Shown here: positions 1 through 8,973 of the stretch, one piece after another
Numbering within the stretch: position 1 is the first letter of the stretch
Layout: every line of letters starts with the position of its first letter
From: Synergistaceae bacterium
Lineage (GTDB): Bacteria > Synergistota > Synergistia > Synergistales > Aminobacteriaceae
Direction of reading: 5' to 3'
Assembly: GCA_017450125.1 (NCBI GenBank)
Contig: JAFSWZ010000027.1
Span: 21,096-85,095, forward strand
DNA length: 64,000 bases
Program-made: the position numbers and the translations under genes
The notes under the pieces: model-generated
What the model saw: only the letters and a program-made list of their open reading frames with translations
Told to the model about the DNA's origin: nothing
Database searches by the model: none

Positions 1-1
1 C

Positions 2-133
2 GAAACGCTGAGGTCAGCGATTGATTTCCGTGAAGTTGACCGCAAACTCGACAAACTCCGCGAGGATTCGTTGTGCTGGTTGAAGATAACACTTGATACA
101 ATTAGCAGCATCCATTCAGACAAGGAAGTGTAG
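2..133 (+). CDS. 3' end of an unidentified gene (partial)
   Basis: An open frame enters from the left edge and ends at TAG 131-133, giving 43 residues that are rich in charged residues and look helical (ending SSIHSDKEV). The 5' part lies outside the window. I do not recognise the family from this tail. It is followed after only 4 bases by the aminotransferase start, and the ribosome binding site of that gene (AAGGAAG) lies inside this frame, so the two are probably co-transcribed. Confidence 0.5.
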   Translation, partial: ETLRSAIDFREVDRKLDKLREDSLCWLKITLDTISSIHSDKEV

Positions 134-137
134 CATT

Positions 138-1289
138 ATGGAACTGGCAAAGAAATTCAGCAGACAGAAACCGTCGGGAATGGTGAGAGTCTTTCAGGCC
201 ATCGAGAAGATGACTGACGTGCTCAACCTCAGCATCGGCGAACCCGACTTCGTAACCGAGCCCGACATAGTAGACGCGGCGGCACGTGCGGCTAAGGAAG
301 GCTTCACGCACTACCCTCCGCTACAAGGCTACCTTGACGTTCGCGAGGCAGCCTGCGCGTACTGGGAGAGACATCACGGCTTCAAGGCTTCTCCTGATGA
401 GGTATATATCTCGGTCGGCGGACTTCACATCCCGTGGCTGGCGTTCGGCGCGCTCCTGAACCCGGGAGATGAGGTTATGCTCATCGAGCCGTACTTCACG
501 CCCTACGAGGCACAGATTCGCGGGAACGGAGGAGTCCCTGTGTGCATCAAAACGCGCGAAGAGAACAACTTTGCGCCCAGCATCGACGAGCTCCGTGCGG
601 CGGCAACACCTCGAACCCGCGCAATAGTCCTCAACTATCCCGGCAACCCTTCGGGACGTGTGGCATCGCTTAAGCAGCTCGAGGAAATTGCCGAATTTGT
701 GATTGAACATGATTTATTTGTGCTGAGTGATGAGATTTATGAGTCTATGGTGTTCGGAGGCGAGCACGTATGCTTTGCCAACATTCCCGGCATGAAGGAA
801 CGCACTCTTCTTGCGGCGGGAGTCTCTAAGAGCCACTGCATGACCGGCTGGCGCATCGGCTACATGTTCGCCCCGCAGAACGTCATCAGCACAATGTGTG
901 TTCTGTCGTCGTTCCAGACTTACGGCGTGAACACGTTATCGCAGAAGGCGGCGGCTTACGCTATGAACACTCAGGACGACAAAGTCAAAGCCCGCGCGGC
1001 AGTTTTCGGCGAACGCATGAAGATGGTGGAGCGCAGGTTAAACGCGATGAAGGGGGTGAAGTGCCACCCGGCAGAAGGAGCATTCTACTTATTCCCTGAC
1101 ATTTCGGGGACGGGGCTGAGCAGCGAGGAATTTGTGTGGCAGCTCCTCAATGAAGCACATGTAGCAGTTCTGCCCGGAAGTGCGTTCGGACAGACGGGAG
1201 AAGGGTATCTGCGCATAGCTTGTACCCAGTCTATGGAGACTCTCAGCGAGTCGATGGACAAGATGGAAGAATTTTGCAGGAGGTTTTAG
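138..1289 (+). CDS. Class I/II pyridoxal-phosphate aminotransferase
   Basis: A fold-type I aminotransferase of 383 residues, the usual length for aspartate/aromatic-type enzymes; it transfers an amino group between an amino acid and a 2-oxo acid in the cytoplasm. Visible motifs are the NYPGNPSG loop, the D and Y of LSDEIYE, the PLP lysine in SKSHCMTGWRIGY, and the C-terminal arginine in GYLRIACT. I start it at ATG 138 because AAGGAAG lies about 10 bases upstream; an earlier in-frame ATG at 93 lies inside the upstream gene. The stop is 3 bases before the next gene's GTG, and that gene's AGGAGG lies within this coding end. The substrate cannot be told from sequence. Confidence 0.9.
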   Translation: MELAKKFSRQKPSGMVRVFQAIEKMTDVLNLSIGEPDFVTEPDIVDAAARAAKEGFTHYPPLQGYLDVREAACAYWERHHGFKASPDEVYISVGGLHIPWLAFGALLNPGDEVMLIEPYFTPYEAQIRGNGGVPVCIKTREENNFAPSIDELRAAATPRTRAIVLNYPGNPSGRVASLKQLEEIAEFVIEHDLFVLSDEIYESMVFGGEHVCFANIPGMKERTLLAAGVSKSHCMTGWRIGYMFAPQNVISTMCVLSSFQTYGVNTLSQKAAAYAMNTQDDKVKARAAVFGERMKMVERRLNAMKGVKCHPAEGAFYLFPDISGTGLSSEEFVWQLLNEAHVAVLPGSAFGQTGEGYLRIACTQSMETLSESMDKMEEFCRRF

Positions 1290-1292
1290 CAA

Positions 1293-3383
1293 GTGAAGAA
1301 CAGCAAGTTTTTATGTTTAATGGCACTGGCACTTATTGTGCTCGTATCGTCAGGAGGCTGCGGAGGCGGAAGCAGCAGCTCATTCGTCGACAATAACAGT
1401 CCTGATACACAGAGCCAGGACGTTACGCCTGCACCAACCAGCCCGGACGTAACGACACCTACGGTTGACGTTGAGGATCCTGAGACGGTATCGACGATAC
1501 TTTCCGGCCTGAACGCACCGAACGGAACGGAGGTCATGGCTCTTCCCGAAAGTGCTTCCGGCAGTAAGAGGACGCTTAATGACCTCAGCGACGAGGAGAA
1601 GGCCGCAATTCCGGCGAACGAGACAGCGGCAGCAGCTCTGCCGACCATGAGCGTGGACAAAGATGCTGTGTACGTGTTCGGCGTTGCTCTGAACAACCTT
1701 AACGCAGGGGATGCGATTTACCTGCACATGATTTCGAAAGCTAATGCGGCGGCTTCAGAGTTTTCGGCGGCTGATGCAGAGGACGGCTCGTACATCTTCC
1801 TTGACGACGACGGGAAGACTGTAACGACAGTCCCGGCGAACAAGCACGTTAATGCTGCAGTGTACATGACGGCGGGGAAGACTTACGCGCCGGTCATCAC
1901 GAAGGCTTCGGCCTCATCCGTAACTCCTGAGGTGTCGCCGGACAACCCTTCTCCGACTCCTGTACCGACACCGACTAGTCCGGATGTTGCTCCAGAGAGC
2001 GGCGATACTCCAGCACCCACGAGCCCGGATGTTACTCCCCAGAGCGGCGATGTCCCGCCCACACCTCCAGAGAGCGGCGACAATCCAGCACCCACGAGCC
2101 CGGATGTTACTCCCCAGAGCGGCGACGTACCGCCCACACCGCCTACGGACAGCGATGACGCTACGCCTTCAACGGACAGCGAGGACGTTACTCCGTCGGT
2201 AGACAGCGATGACGCTACACCTTCAACGGACAGTGAGGACGTTACTTCGTACACAGCGACAGAAGAAGGGAAGCACGCAATCGAACTCACGAGCGGGACG
2301 GCAAGCTACAGTGATGTTACGGTAACGAAGACCGGCGACGCAACAGGCCAGAGCGACGGCGAGAGCGGCTACGACTGGACGGGCTCGAACGCGGCAGTAT
2401 TCGCGAGCGGCGGAAGTACCCTGACGATTGAGGACGCGACGATCACCAGCAATGCAACCGGCGGAAATGCAGTCTTCGCGTACGGCGGCAACCTCAGCGG
2501 GAGCGGCTCGGGCGACGGAACGAAAATCACCATCTCCAACTCAACCATCACGACCAGCAAGAACAATTCCGGCGGCATCATGGTTACCGGCGGAGGAACA
2601 ATCGAGGCCAGCAACCTCACCATCACGACGCAGAGCGGTTCATCTGCAGCCATCAGGTCAGACAGAGGCGGCGGCACAATCACTGTTACGGGCGGAACGT
2701 ACACCGCGAACGGCCAGGGCTCGCCTGCGATTTACTCGACTGCTGACATCACCGGCAATGACGTTACGCTTGTTTCAGGCATCGCGCAGGTCGTCGTGAT
2801 TGAGGGCGGAAACTCCGTAACCCTCGACAACGCGACTCTTACCGCGAACCACACAAGCCTTAACGGCAACGACAGCTACTATCAGGCAGTATTGATTTAC
2901 CAGTCGATGTCGGGGGATGCTTCGGACGGCTCGAGCTCCTTCACGATGACAGGCGGAAGCATAACGAACGCGAACGGAGACATCTTCCACGTAACCAACA
3001 CCACGACGACTATAACCCTCTCCGAGAGCATCAACATCGTCAACAACGATTCATCAGGTTACTTCCTTAGGGCATCGTCCGGCAGTTGGGGAAGCTCCGG
3101 GAGCAACGGCGGAAAAGTTACGCTTAATGCTGACGGCCAGGACATCAACGGAAATATGTTAGTGGACAGTGTCTCTACGCTCGCACTGAACCTGAAGAAC
3201 AGCTCGGACTTCGAGGGAGCAGTCAACTCCTCAGGACAGGCAGGAACTGTCAGCGTAGTGCTCGATGCAACATCGACGTGGACGCTTACGGGCAACTCCT
3301 ACGTTACCAGCCTGACGAACAACGGCACAATCAACACAGGGAGCTATACACTTTACGTCAACGGCACAGCTTACACGGAGTGA
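1293..3383 (+). CDS. Surface lipoprotein with Pro/Thr repeat stalk and beta-helix-like C-terminus
   Basis: A 696-residue exported protein. Residues 1-22 are a signal peptide ending in SSGGC with Cys23, a weak lipobox. Residues about 63-206 form a compact domain with the core SVDKDAVYVFGV and ending near TAGKTYAPVI; it closely resembles the C-terminal domain of the surface protein at 20684-24106. Residues about 225-318 are a proline/threonine/aspartate stalk built from direct repeats. Residues 330-696 are Gly/Ser/Thr/Asn-rich with recurring ITISNSTIT- and VTVTGGTYT-like strands, as in right-handed beta-helix adhesins or polymorphic outer-membrane proteins. The start is GTG, with AGGAGG 9 bases upstream. 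Likely role: cell-surface adhesin or structural protein; the ligand is unknown. Confidence 0.7.
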   Translation: MKNSKFLCLMALALIVLVSSGGCGGGSSSSFVDNNSPDTQSQDVTPAPTSPDVTTPTVDVEDPETVSTILSGLNAPNGTEVMALPESASGSKRTLNDLSDEEKAAIPANETAAAALPTMSVDKDAVYVFGVALNNLNAGDAIYLHMISKANAAASEFSAADAEDGSYIFLDDDGKTVTTVPANKHVNAAVYMTAGKTYAPVITKASASSVTPEVSPDNPSPTPVPTPTSPDVAPESGDTPAPTSPDVTPQSGDVPPTPPESGDNPAPTSPDVTPQSGDVPPTPPTDSDDATPSTDSEDVTPSVDSDDATPSTDSEDVTSYTATEEGKHAIELTSGTASYSDVTVTKTGDATGQSDGESGYDWTGSNAAVFASGGSTLTIEDATITSNATGGNAVFAYGGNLSGSGSGDGTKITISNSTITTSKNNSGGIMVTGGGTIEASNLTITTQSGSSAAIRSDRGGGTITVTGGTYTANGQGSPAIYSTADITGNDVTLVSGIAQVVVIEGGNSVTLDNATLTANHTSLNGNDSYYQAVLIYQSMSGDASDGSSSFTMTGGSITNANGDIFHVTNTTTTITLSESINIVNNDSSGYFLRASSGSWGSSGSNGGKVTLNADGQDINGNMLVDSVSTLALNLKNSSDFEGAVNSSGQAGTVSVVLDATSTWTLTGNSYVTSLTNNGTINTGSYTLYVNGTAYTE
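1972..2246 (+). repeat. In-frame direct repeats encoding the Pro/Thr/Asp stalk
   Basis: Two nearly identical 78-base units (offset 2011 versus 2089) encode PTSPDVTPQSGD-type blocks. They are followed by two 54-base units (offset 2151 versus 2205) encoding SDDATPSTDSEDVT. Unit lengths are multiples of three, so copy-number change by recombination would alter stalk length without breaking the frame. Confidence 0.85.
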
Positions 3384-3438
3384 TTCGGGGCGTAAAATAT
3401 AGGCATTTCCCAAATTCTTAACATGGAGGTAAGTGTTC

Positions 3439-4746
3439 ATGGTAGGCTTTGACTATTCCAACGCCGCAAGGTTCGTCCGAGATCATGAGGTCGAGAGCAT
3501 GAAGGTTATTGCTCAGAATGCAGCAGAGAGGCTCAAGTCCCGGCAGGGTGAGGGCAATGACTTTCTGGGCTGGATTGACCTTCCGGTGAACTATGACCGT
3601 GAGGAGTTCGCGCGCATAAAGATGGCGGCCAAGAGGATACAGAGCGACTCTGACGTTCTTCTTGTGGCAGGCATCGGCGGATCTTATCTCGGCGCACGCG
3701 CGGCAATCGAGTTCCTGAGGCACGGCTTCTACAACGAGCAGAGCAAGGAAGCCCGCAAAACTCCGCAGATCTACTACATCGGCAACAGCATGAACGGCAC
3801 GTACATTCAGGATGTGATAGACTTGCTCGAGGGCAAGGACTTCAGCATCAACGTAATCTCCAAGTCCGGCACGACGACCGAGACGGCAATAGCGTTCCGT
3901 GTGTTCAGGGAACTGCTCATCAAGAAGTACGGCCAAGAAGGCGCGGCGAAAAGAATCTACGCAACGACGGACAAGGCGCGCGGTGCTCTGAAGACCCTTG
4001 CTGATACAGAGGGCTATGAATGCTTCGTGATTCCCGACGACGTAGGCGGCAGGTTCTCGGTGCTTACGGCTGTGGGACTTCTGCCCATCGCAGTGAGCGG
4101 TGCGGACATTGACGCGCTGATGGCGGGTGCTGCGGCGGCACGTGAAGTTGCTCTGAACCAGCCCTTCGAGAGCAACCCTGCGCTTCAGTACGCGGCTCTG
4201 AGGAACATAATGCTTCGCAAGGGCAAGAACGTCGAGATTCTGGCGAACTACGAGCCCGCAATGCACTACATCTCCGAGTGGTGGAAGCAGCTTTACGGCG
4301 AGAGCGAAGGCAAGGATCAGCACGGAATTTTCCCGGCGAGCGTTGACCTCACGACCGACCTGCACTCTATGGGGCAGTTCATACAGGACGGAGCGCGCAT
4401 AATGTTCGAGACCGTGCTCAACATCCAGACCCCCCGCAAAGATTTCGTGCTCAAGGCGCAGGATAACGACCTTGACGGACTGAACTACCTCGCGGGAAAG
4501 AATATGAGCTACGTGAACCAGTGCGCAATGAAAGGAACAATCGCGGCGCATGTTGACGGAGGAGTCGCGAACTTCATGGTGAACATGTCGGCTCAGGACG
4601 AGCATTCGCTTGGGGAGCTGTTCTACTTCTTCGAGTTTGCATGCGGAGTCAGCGGGTACATTCTGGGGATAAATCCCTTCAACCAGCCCGGCGTGGAGTT
4701 CTACAAGGCCAATATGTTCAAGCTGCTCGGCAAGCCCGGCAAGTAA
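3439..4746 (+). CDS. pgi: Glucose-6-phosphate isomerase
   Basis: Interconverts glucose-6-phosphate and fructose-6-phosphate in glycolysis and gluconeogenesis. The 435-residue protein has the sugar-phosphate loop [20 protein letters not shown], and the family signature [16 protein letters not shown]; its length fits the shorter bacterial class. ATG 3439 is preferred because GGAGG (3425-3429) lies 9 bases upstream; a GTG at 3433 would leave only 3 bases. It is preceded by a surface lipoprotein gene and followed by a terminator, so it probably ends its transcription unit. Confidence 0.96.
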   Translation: MVGFDYSNAARFVRDHEVESMKVIAQNAAERLKSRQGEGNDFLGWIDLPVNYDREEFARIKMAAKRIQSDSDVLLVAGIGGSYLGARAAIEFLRHGFYNEQSKEARKTPQIYYIGNSMNGTYIQDVIDLLEGKDFSINVISKSGTTTETAIAFRVFRELLIKKYGQEGAAKRIYATTDKARGALKTLADTEGYECFVIPDDVGGRFSVLTAVGLLPIAVSGADIDALMAGAAAAREVALNQPFESNPALQYAALRNIMLRKGKNVEILANYEPAMHYISEWWKQLYGESEGKDQHGIFPASVDLTTDLHSMGQFIQDGARIMFETVLNIQTPRKDFVLKAQDNDLDGLNYLAGKNMSYVNQCAMKGTIAAHVDGGVANFMVNMSAQDEHSLGELFYFFEFACGVSGYILGINPFNQPGVEFYKANMFKLLGKPGK

Positions 4747-4765
4747 CCTCCTAACGTAAACACAA

Positions 4766-4797
4766 TTCCCCTGCTCAACAAGGCGGGGGATATTTTT
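4766..4797 (+). terminator. Rho-independent terminator after pgi
   Basis: The hairpin CCCCTGC / GCGGGGG, with one U.G wobble and an 8-base loop, is followed by ATATTTTTAT. Confidence 0.75.
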
Positions 4798-4890
4798 ATG
4801 GCAGGTTTTCGTGTATGATTATGTCTGCGGAAAGAGTGCGGGGCGGTATATTTTCATTCTATGCTGCTTCCCTTTTTCCGCCGCCCCAAG

Positions 4891-6540
4891 TTACTTGTCG
4901 TTGTTGAGGAGGCTATAGACTGCTTCAGGCTGCTGGTTCGCGACGGAGATAATCATGTCTTGTCCCTTGCTGAGTATCTGGAACTCTATGAACCTCATTG
5001 TTGACTTGGCCTCGTCCGCATCGGTTATCCTGCTTCGGGACTGCGTGAGGTTTCCGCCGCTCTGTGCAAGGTTCGTCGCTGTGTGCTGGAGCGAGTCGCT
5101 GTAGGAGACAATCTGCGTCCTCTGCCTCACAACGTCTTCTATTGCTTTGTCGATTATCCCTATCGAACGTTCCGCAGTCTCACGCGTGAGAACATTGATG
5201 CCGCTAACTCCGAGCCCTTCCGACGAGACATCCCCGAACTGCACAGCGAAAGTCTCTGCCTGGTTCGTCCCGACCTGGAAGATTATCCCGCTGTTCTTCA
5301 TGGTCATGAATGCGTTGTACGCGTCCCTGCCCGTCAAGGTGTACTGCTCAGCTTCGCCGTCCCACAGCGCAGAAGTTCCCGCCATCGGGTCAAACTCTAC
5401 GCTGATGTTCTCGCCGATAACTCCGTGAAGGACATTGCCCGTAATCTTCACGTCAGAGGCAAGTGCTGCGCCCGAGTCCGCGTCGTACACCGAGACAGTG
5501 TAGGTGCTCTCTGTAGCTTCCTGTACGGTGTTGAGGCCGAGCGCGTTTATCAGGCTGTCGTCGCCGGAGAGGAACAGTTCTCCGTTCCTGCCGGGCACTG
5601 CACTGCGAAGGACAAGGCTGGCTTTGAGGGAGTAAGTCTCTCCGTCATCGTCAGACATCACCTCGAGGTCAGAGATCGTCCCGAAGTTCCCCGCGTCGTC
5701 AACGTACGCCATCTGTCCGAGTGATTCTGACACCGCCGAGTTAATCTTGTCCGCAACATCGTACAGAGTGTCGTTGCCGTAAATCGTGAGGTCTGCCGTC
5801 CTGCCGTTGCCCTGTACAATCTTCAGCGTCTGAGGCTCCTCCACGATGAACGCATCACCCTGCGTGTCGGAGTAGAACTGCCCGATGTCCCGCAGAGTGT
5901 TCAGGCTCTCCGCGAAAACCTGAAACGACTCCTCGTCGCTGTCCTGCTGCTCTATCTTCGTGAGCTTGCCGACCTCGAAGATATTGCTCCTCTGAACCTG
6001 AGCTTTGCCCGGCTCTGCACGAACCTCTATCCTGTAGCTCCCCTCAGGCTTCCCCAGAATCGACGCTCCTCCGCGAACTGTCGCCCTCAGAGTGCTGTCG
6101 TTGGCTGACCACATCAGCCCAGATGTCCCGTCAAGCAGCTTCTTCGTGTTGAACTGCGTTATCTCTGCCACCATGTCCAGCTTGCCCTTGATGGCCTGGA
6201 CTTCCTCGTCAATGTGCTGCCTCTCGCGCGAAGTCAGCGTGTCGTTGGCCGACTGTACGGAGAGCTCGCGCATTCTCTGCAGGAGTTCGTTGGAGTCGCC
6301 TAAGGCACCTTCGGCGGTCTGGAGGAGGCTGATTCCGTCTTGGGCATTCTTTACGGCCATAGAGTAACCCGCTATCTGCGAGCGCATCTTTTCGGAGATT
6401 GCGATACCTGATGCGTCATCGGCGGCAGAGTTTATGCGCAGTCCTGTAGCTAAGGGCTGTATTGACTTGTGAAGCATTGCCTCCGTAGCCCTCGCTGTGT
6501 TCAGTGCGGATAATGCCGTAATGTTGTGATTTATTATCAT
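4891..6540 (-). CDS. fliC: Flagellin
   Basis: The filament subunit of the flagellum, 549 residues. The N-terminal D0/D1 region has the classic order INHNITAL, LATGLRINSAADDASG, EKMRSQ, AQDGISLLQTAEGAL and MRELSVQSAND. A variable centre (about 170-420) is followed by the C-terminal D1/D0 region with ITDADEAKST and a final VANQQPEAVYSLL helix. I start at ATG 6540 because AGGGG lies 10 bases upstream; a preceding in-frame ATG (6549) sits almost on the ribosome binding site. It stands alone, without other flagellar genes, and is exported by the flagellar type III apparatus without a signal peptide. Confidence 0.93.
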   Translation of the reverse strand: MIINHNITALSALNTARATEAMLHKSIQPLATGLRINSAADDASGIAISEKMRSQIAGYSMAVKNAQDGISLLQTAEGALGDSNELLQRMRELSVQSANDTLTSRERQHIDEEVQAIKGKLDMVAEITQFNTKKLLDGTSGLMWSANDSTLRATVRGGASILGKPEGSYRIEVRAEPGKAQVQRSNIFEVGKLTKIEQQDSDEESFQVFAESLNTLRDIGQFYSDTQGDAFIVEEPQTLKIVQGNGRTADLTIYGNDTLYDVADKINSAVSESLGQMAYVDDAGNFGTISDLEVMSDDDGETYSLKASLVLRSAVPGRNGELFLSGDDSLINALGLNTVQEATESTYTVSVYDADSGAALASDVKITGNVLHGVIGENISVEFDPMAGTSALWDGEAEQYTLTGRDAYNAFMTMKNSGIIFQVGTNQAETFAVQFGDVSSEGLGVSGINVLTRETAERSIGIIDKAIEDVVRQRTQIVSYSDSLQHTATNLAQSGGNLTQSRSRITDADEAKSTMRFIEFQILSKGQDMIISVANQQPEAVYSLLNNDK

Positions 6541-6584
6541 GATATTCATTCCCCTATTGTAAAGATGCCGTATACTTGCAATAA

Positions 6585-6612
6585 GTATCGGGGATAAGCG
6601 CAAAAAAATAAA
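6585..6612 (-). promoter_or_regulatory. Possible sigma-28-type promoter for flagellin
   Basis: On the minus strand, TTTATTTT, an 11-base spacer and CCCCGATA loosely resemble the flagellar sigma-28 consensus TAAAGTTT-N11-GCCGATAA. The match is partial. An inverted repeat (ATACTT/AAGTAT) follows in the leader. Confidence 0.3.
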
Positions 6613-6630
6613 CAGGAAGATACAGATTTT

Positions 6631-7314
6631 TTATGTTCTTCCGCCGTTCCACAAGTCTTCAAGCCGCACGAAAGTATAGCCTCTCCTTTGCAGTCCTTCT
6701 ACGATTTCCGGCAGAGCGTCTACTGTGTTGGGCATTCCCGAATGCATGAGCACGACATCTCCCGGCCGTGCACTCCCGAGAACGAGGCGCACAATCTCTT
6801 CTTTGGGACGGCCGGTGTAGTCTGCGGTGTTGAGGCTCCACAGTCCGAGCTTAAGGTTCTTGCGGCGCATTGCGTTGAAGATCCGCAGATTCCAGCCTCC
6901 TCCGGGCGGACGGAGAAAACGCGTCTTCCTGATGCCGAGCTCCTCGAGAACGTCGTCGCACCTCTTGGCCTGAAGCGCAATGTGGTCAACAGACGGGTCT
7001 TGGTACAGTCGCGGGTGGGTGTAGGTGTGGTTGGCGAGTTCGTGCCCGGCGTTGTGCAGGAGGAGCGTAACCCTGCCGAAACGCTGTGCGAATTTCCCGA
7101 CGACGAAGAAGGTGGCTTTGACGTTGTAGGGTTCTAGTGCGGCGATAATCTCCTGCATTCCTGTTTCACGCGGGCCGTCGTCGAAGGTCAGGACGATTTC
7201 TCGGACGAACGGGTCTCCTGATGCGATGCCGTATTTGTGCCGTTCGCTGGAGAGAGGGCCCCACTCGATGAAGAGGAAAACAGCCAGCGATAAGAGCAAT
7301 AATCTCCGAAGCAT
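6631..7314 (-). CDS. Polysaccharide deacetylase (NodB domain), membrane-anchored or secreted
   Basis: A CE4-family metal-dependent deacetylase of 227 residues, which removes acetyl groups from N-acetylated sugars such as peptidoglycan GlcNAc or MurNAc. The conserved motifs are TFDDGP (metal and catalytic Asp), HTYTHP (metal His), RPPGG, and a C-terminal LMHSG. An N-terminal hydrophobic segment (about residues 4-18) targets it to or across the inner membrane. ATG 7314 is chosen because AGGAG lies upstream; an earlier ATG at 7365 would destroy the signal-like start. It lies upstream of flagellin on the same strand with a 90-base gap. The exact substrate is not determinable. Confidence 0.88.
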   Translation of the reverse strand: MLRRLLLLSLAVFLFIEWGPLSSERHKYGIASGDPFVREIVLTFDDGPRETGMQEIIAALEPYNVKATFFVVGKFAQRFGRVTLLLHNAGHELANHTYTHPRLYQDPSVDHIALQAKRCDDVLEELGIRKTRFLRPPGGGWNLRIFNAMRRKNLKLGLWSLNTADYTGRPKEEIVRLVLGSARPGDVVLMHSGMPNTVDALPEIVEGLQRRGYTFVRLEDLWNGGRT

Positions 7315-7362
7315 AAAATTCTCCTGTCCAAAATTTATGATGAAGTGATTATAGCAGAGGAG

Positions 7363-7398
7363 CAAAAAATTACCCCCCAGCCTTCAAGACTGAGGGGC
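7363..7398 (-). terminator. Rho-independent terminator after metQ
   Basis: On the minus strand, CCCCTCAG and CTGGGGGG form a stem (with a U.G pair) followed by TAATTTTTT, directly after the metQ stop. Confidence 0.8.
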
Positions 7399-7412
7399 AG
7401 AGAAAATCTCCG

Positions 7413-8240
7413 TTACTTCATGAACGGCACAAGCAGTCCTTCATCCCAGCCCACAGGCCTGAAGAATCCGCCGTACAGTTTTGCTAAATGCGCCTTCATT
7501 GCCTCGCTCTGGTACGCGTCGACAACTTTGGTGTACGTTGCTAGTTTCTCCGGGTCCTCAAGGTCAGCAGTACGTGCCGCGATTAAGTTCCAGTACTCCT
7601 GCTCGCGCGCCTGATCCGCGTAAACTGCATCGCTCGCCTTCAGTCCGTAGTCCAGCGCGTAAGTGTCGTTGATTACGCCCGCCGCAATGTCCGGCAGTGC
7701 TGAAGGTATCGTGTTCGCCGCGAGCTCCTGAATCGTAATCTTCTTGCTGTAGCTGGCGATGTCCTCCTTCGTCGGGTTGAAGCCCGCTCCCTCGCGCAGA
7801 GTGATAAGCCCGCTCGTGGCCAAGACCTTGATTGCGCGTCCGCCGTTCGTCGGGTCATTGGGGATTGCGATTACGTCGCCGTCCTTGATCTCGTCTAGGC
7901 TCTTAATCTTGATTGAGTACAGGTTCAGCGGAACAACGAACGTGTTGGCAATGTTCGTGAGCTTGTAGCCCCTGCTCTCCAGCTCGTCGGCAAAGTATAT
8001 CCTGTGCTGGAATCCGTTGAGGTCAATATCCCCGTCAGCAAGTGCACGGTTCGGCGTAACGTAGTCCGTGAACTGTATCACCTCAAGGGTAATGCCCTCC
8101 TTCGCGAGAGCTTCCTTGACGGGTGCCCACATCTCATCGTAGACGCTGCCGGTAACCCCCAGCCTCACCGTAACCGCCGCCGATGCACTGAGTGCCAGAG
8201 CCAGCACAAGCGCGAACGCCACAACTAACTTCTTCGTCAT
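7413..8240 (-). CDS. metQ: Methionine ABC transporter substrate-binding protein (NlpA family)
   Basis: The binding protein that delivers methionine to MetNI, 275 residues. It has the NlpA-family core (RLGVTGSVYDEMW, then AIPNDPTNGGRAI and ALDYG). The N-terminal signal MTKKLVVAFALVLALALSA ends in Ala-Ser-Ala-Ala with no lipobox cysteine, whereas most MetQ proteins are lipoproteins. It is therefore probably a soluble periplasmic protein, as expected in a diderm. ATG 8240 has AAGGAAG upstream. It is the last gene of metN-metI-metQ and is followed by a terminator. Confidence 0.92.
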   Translation of the reverse strand: MTKKLVVAFALVLALALSASAAVTVRLGVTGSVYDEMWAPVKEALAKEGITLEVIQFTDYVTPNRALADGDIDLNGFQHRIYFADELESRGYKLTNIANTFVVPLNLYSIKIKSLDEIKDGDVIAIPNDPTNGGRAIKVLATSGLITLREGAGFNPTKEDIASYSKKITIQELAANTIPSALPDIAAGVINDTYALDYGLKASDAVYADQAREQEYWNLIAARTADLEDPEKLATYTKVVDAYQSEAMKAHLAKLYGGFFRPVGWDEGLLVPFMK

Positions 8241-8295
8241 AACAACATACTTCCTTTCACGAAAATATCTATCTACAAACCGAAGGCTGAAACCC

Positions 8296-8973
8296 TCAGT
8301 GTGTATTCTTCCTCGCAAAGTACTCCCCTAACCACTGCACAACGCTGACTCCAGCGACAAGCACGCCCACAACTACCCACGTAATGTCCTGCATGTTCCT
8401 GTCATGCCCGTAACGTATCGCGAAGTCTCCGAGCCCTCCTGCACCTACAGCACCGGCCATAGCGGTTAATCCCAGAAGGCTTATGATTGTGATTGTGATT
8501 GCACGGATTATCGGCGCAAGGCTCTCGCGCAGATACACCCTGAATATCACCTCGAACGGGCTCGATCCCATCGACAGCGCAGCCTCAACAAGCCCCTTGT
8601 CTGTCTGTGCAAGCGCGCTCTCAACCTGACGCGAGAAGAACGGCGTTGCTCCGAACACCAGAGGTACGATAACACCTCTCACGTAAATTGCTGTGCCCAT
8701 TATTGCACGCGACAACGGCATTAATGCGGTAAGCAGTATGATGAACGGTATCGACCTGAACAGGTTAATGATCTTGTCGAGCACCTGATACACAGGACGG
8801 TTCTCCATTATGCCGCCGGGTTTCGTTACGGTCAAGATTATTCCGAACACCAGCCCGAACACGAAGATGATTGCTCCCGACCAGACTTCCATCAAGAGAG
8901 TATCTCCGCAGGCCTTCCAGAACTCGGGAAGCCTCCTCATGAGATTCGGAAGCCATCTGCTAAGCTCCTGCAT
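8296..8973 (-). CDS. metI: Methionine ABC transporter permease
   Basis: The inner-membrane subunit of the MetNIQ importer, 225 residues with about five membrane helices. It shows the MetI-type region FRSIPFIILLTALMPLSRAI and the EAA coupling loop (VEAALSMGSSPFEVI). The start overlaps the 3' end of metN by 14 bases and has GGAGGTG just upstream, which suggests translational coupling. Confidence 0.94.
   Translation of the reverse strand: MQELSRWLPNLMRRLPEFWKACGDTLLMEVWSGAIIFVFGLVFGIILTVTKPGGIMENRPVYQVLDKIINLFRSIPFIILLTALMPLSRAIMGTAIYVRGVIVPLVFGATPFFSRQVESALAQTDKGLVEAALSMGSSPFEVIFRVYLRESLAPIIRAITITIISLLGLTAMAGAVGAGGLGDFAIRYGHDRNMQDITWVVVGVLVAGVSVVQWLGEYFARKNTH

Noticed and set aside
1972..2246. 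Direct repeats that might be taken for a CRISPR array
   Set aside because: Units are contiguous, in frame, encode a Pro/Thr-rich stalk, and have no unique spacers or cas genes nearby.
3418..4605. Long antisense open frame opposite pgi
   Set aside because: It mirrors a strongly conserved gene, has low-complexity His/Arg/Val-rich translation and no ribosome site; it is a codon-bias shadow.
4798..4890. Possible small gene or terminator for flagellin between pgi and flagellin
   Set aside because: Only a GGGGCGG/CCGCCCC pair with a loop of over 30 bases is visible; there is no T run in a convincing position and no coding frame.
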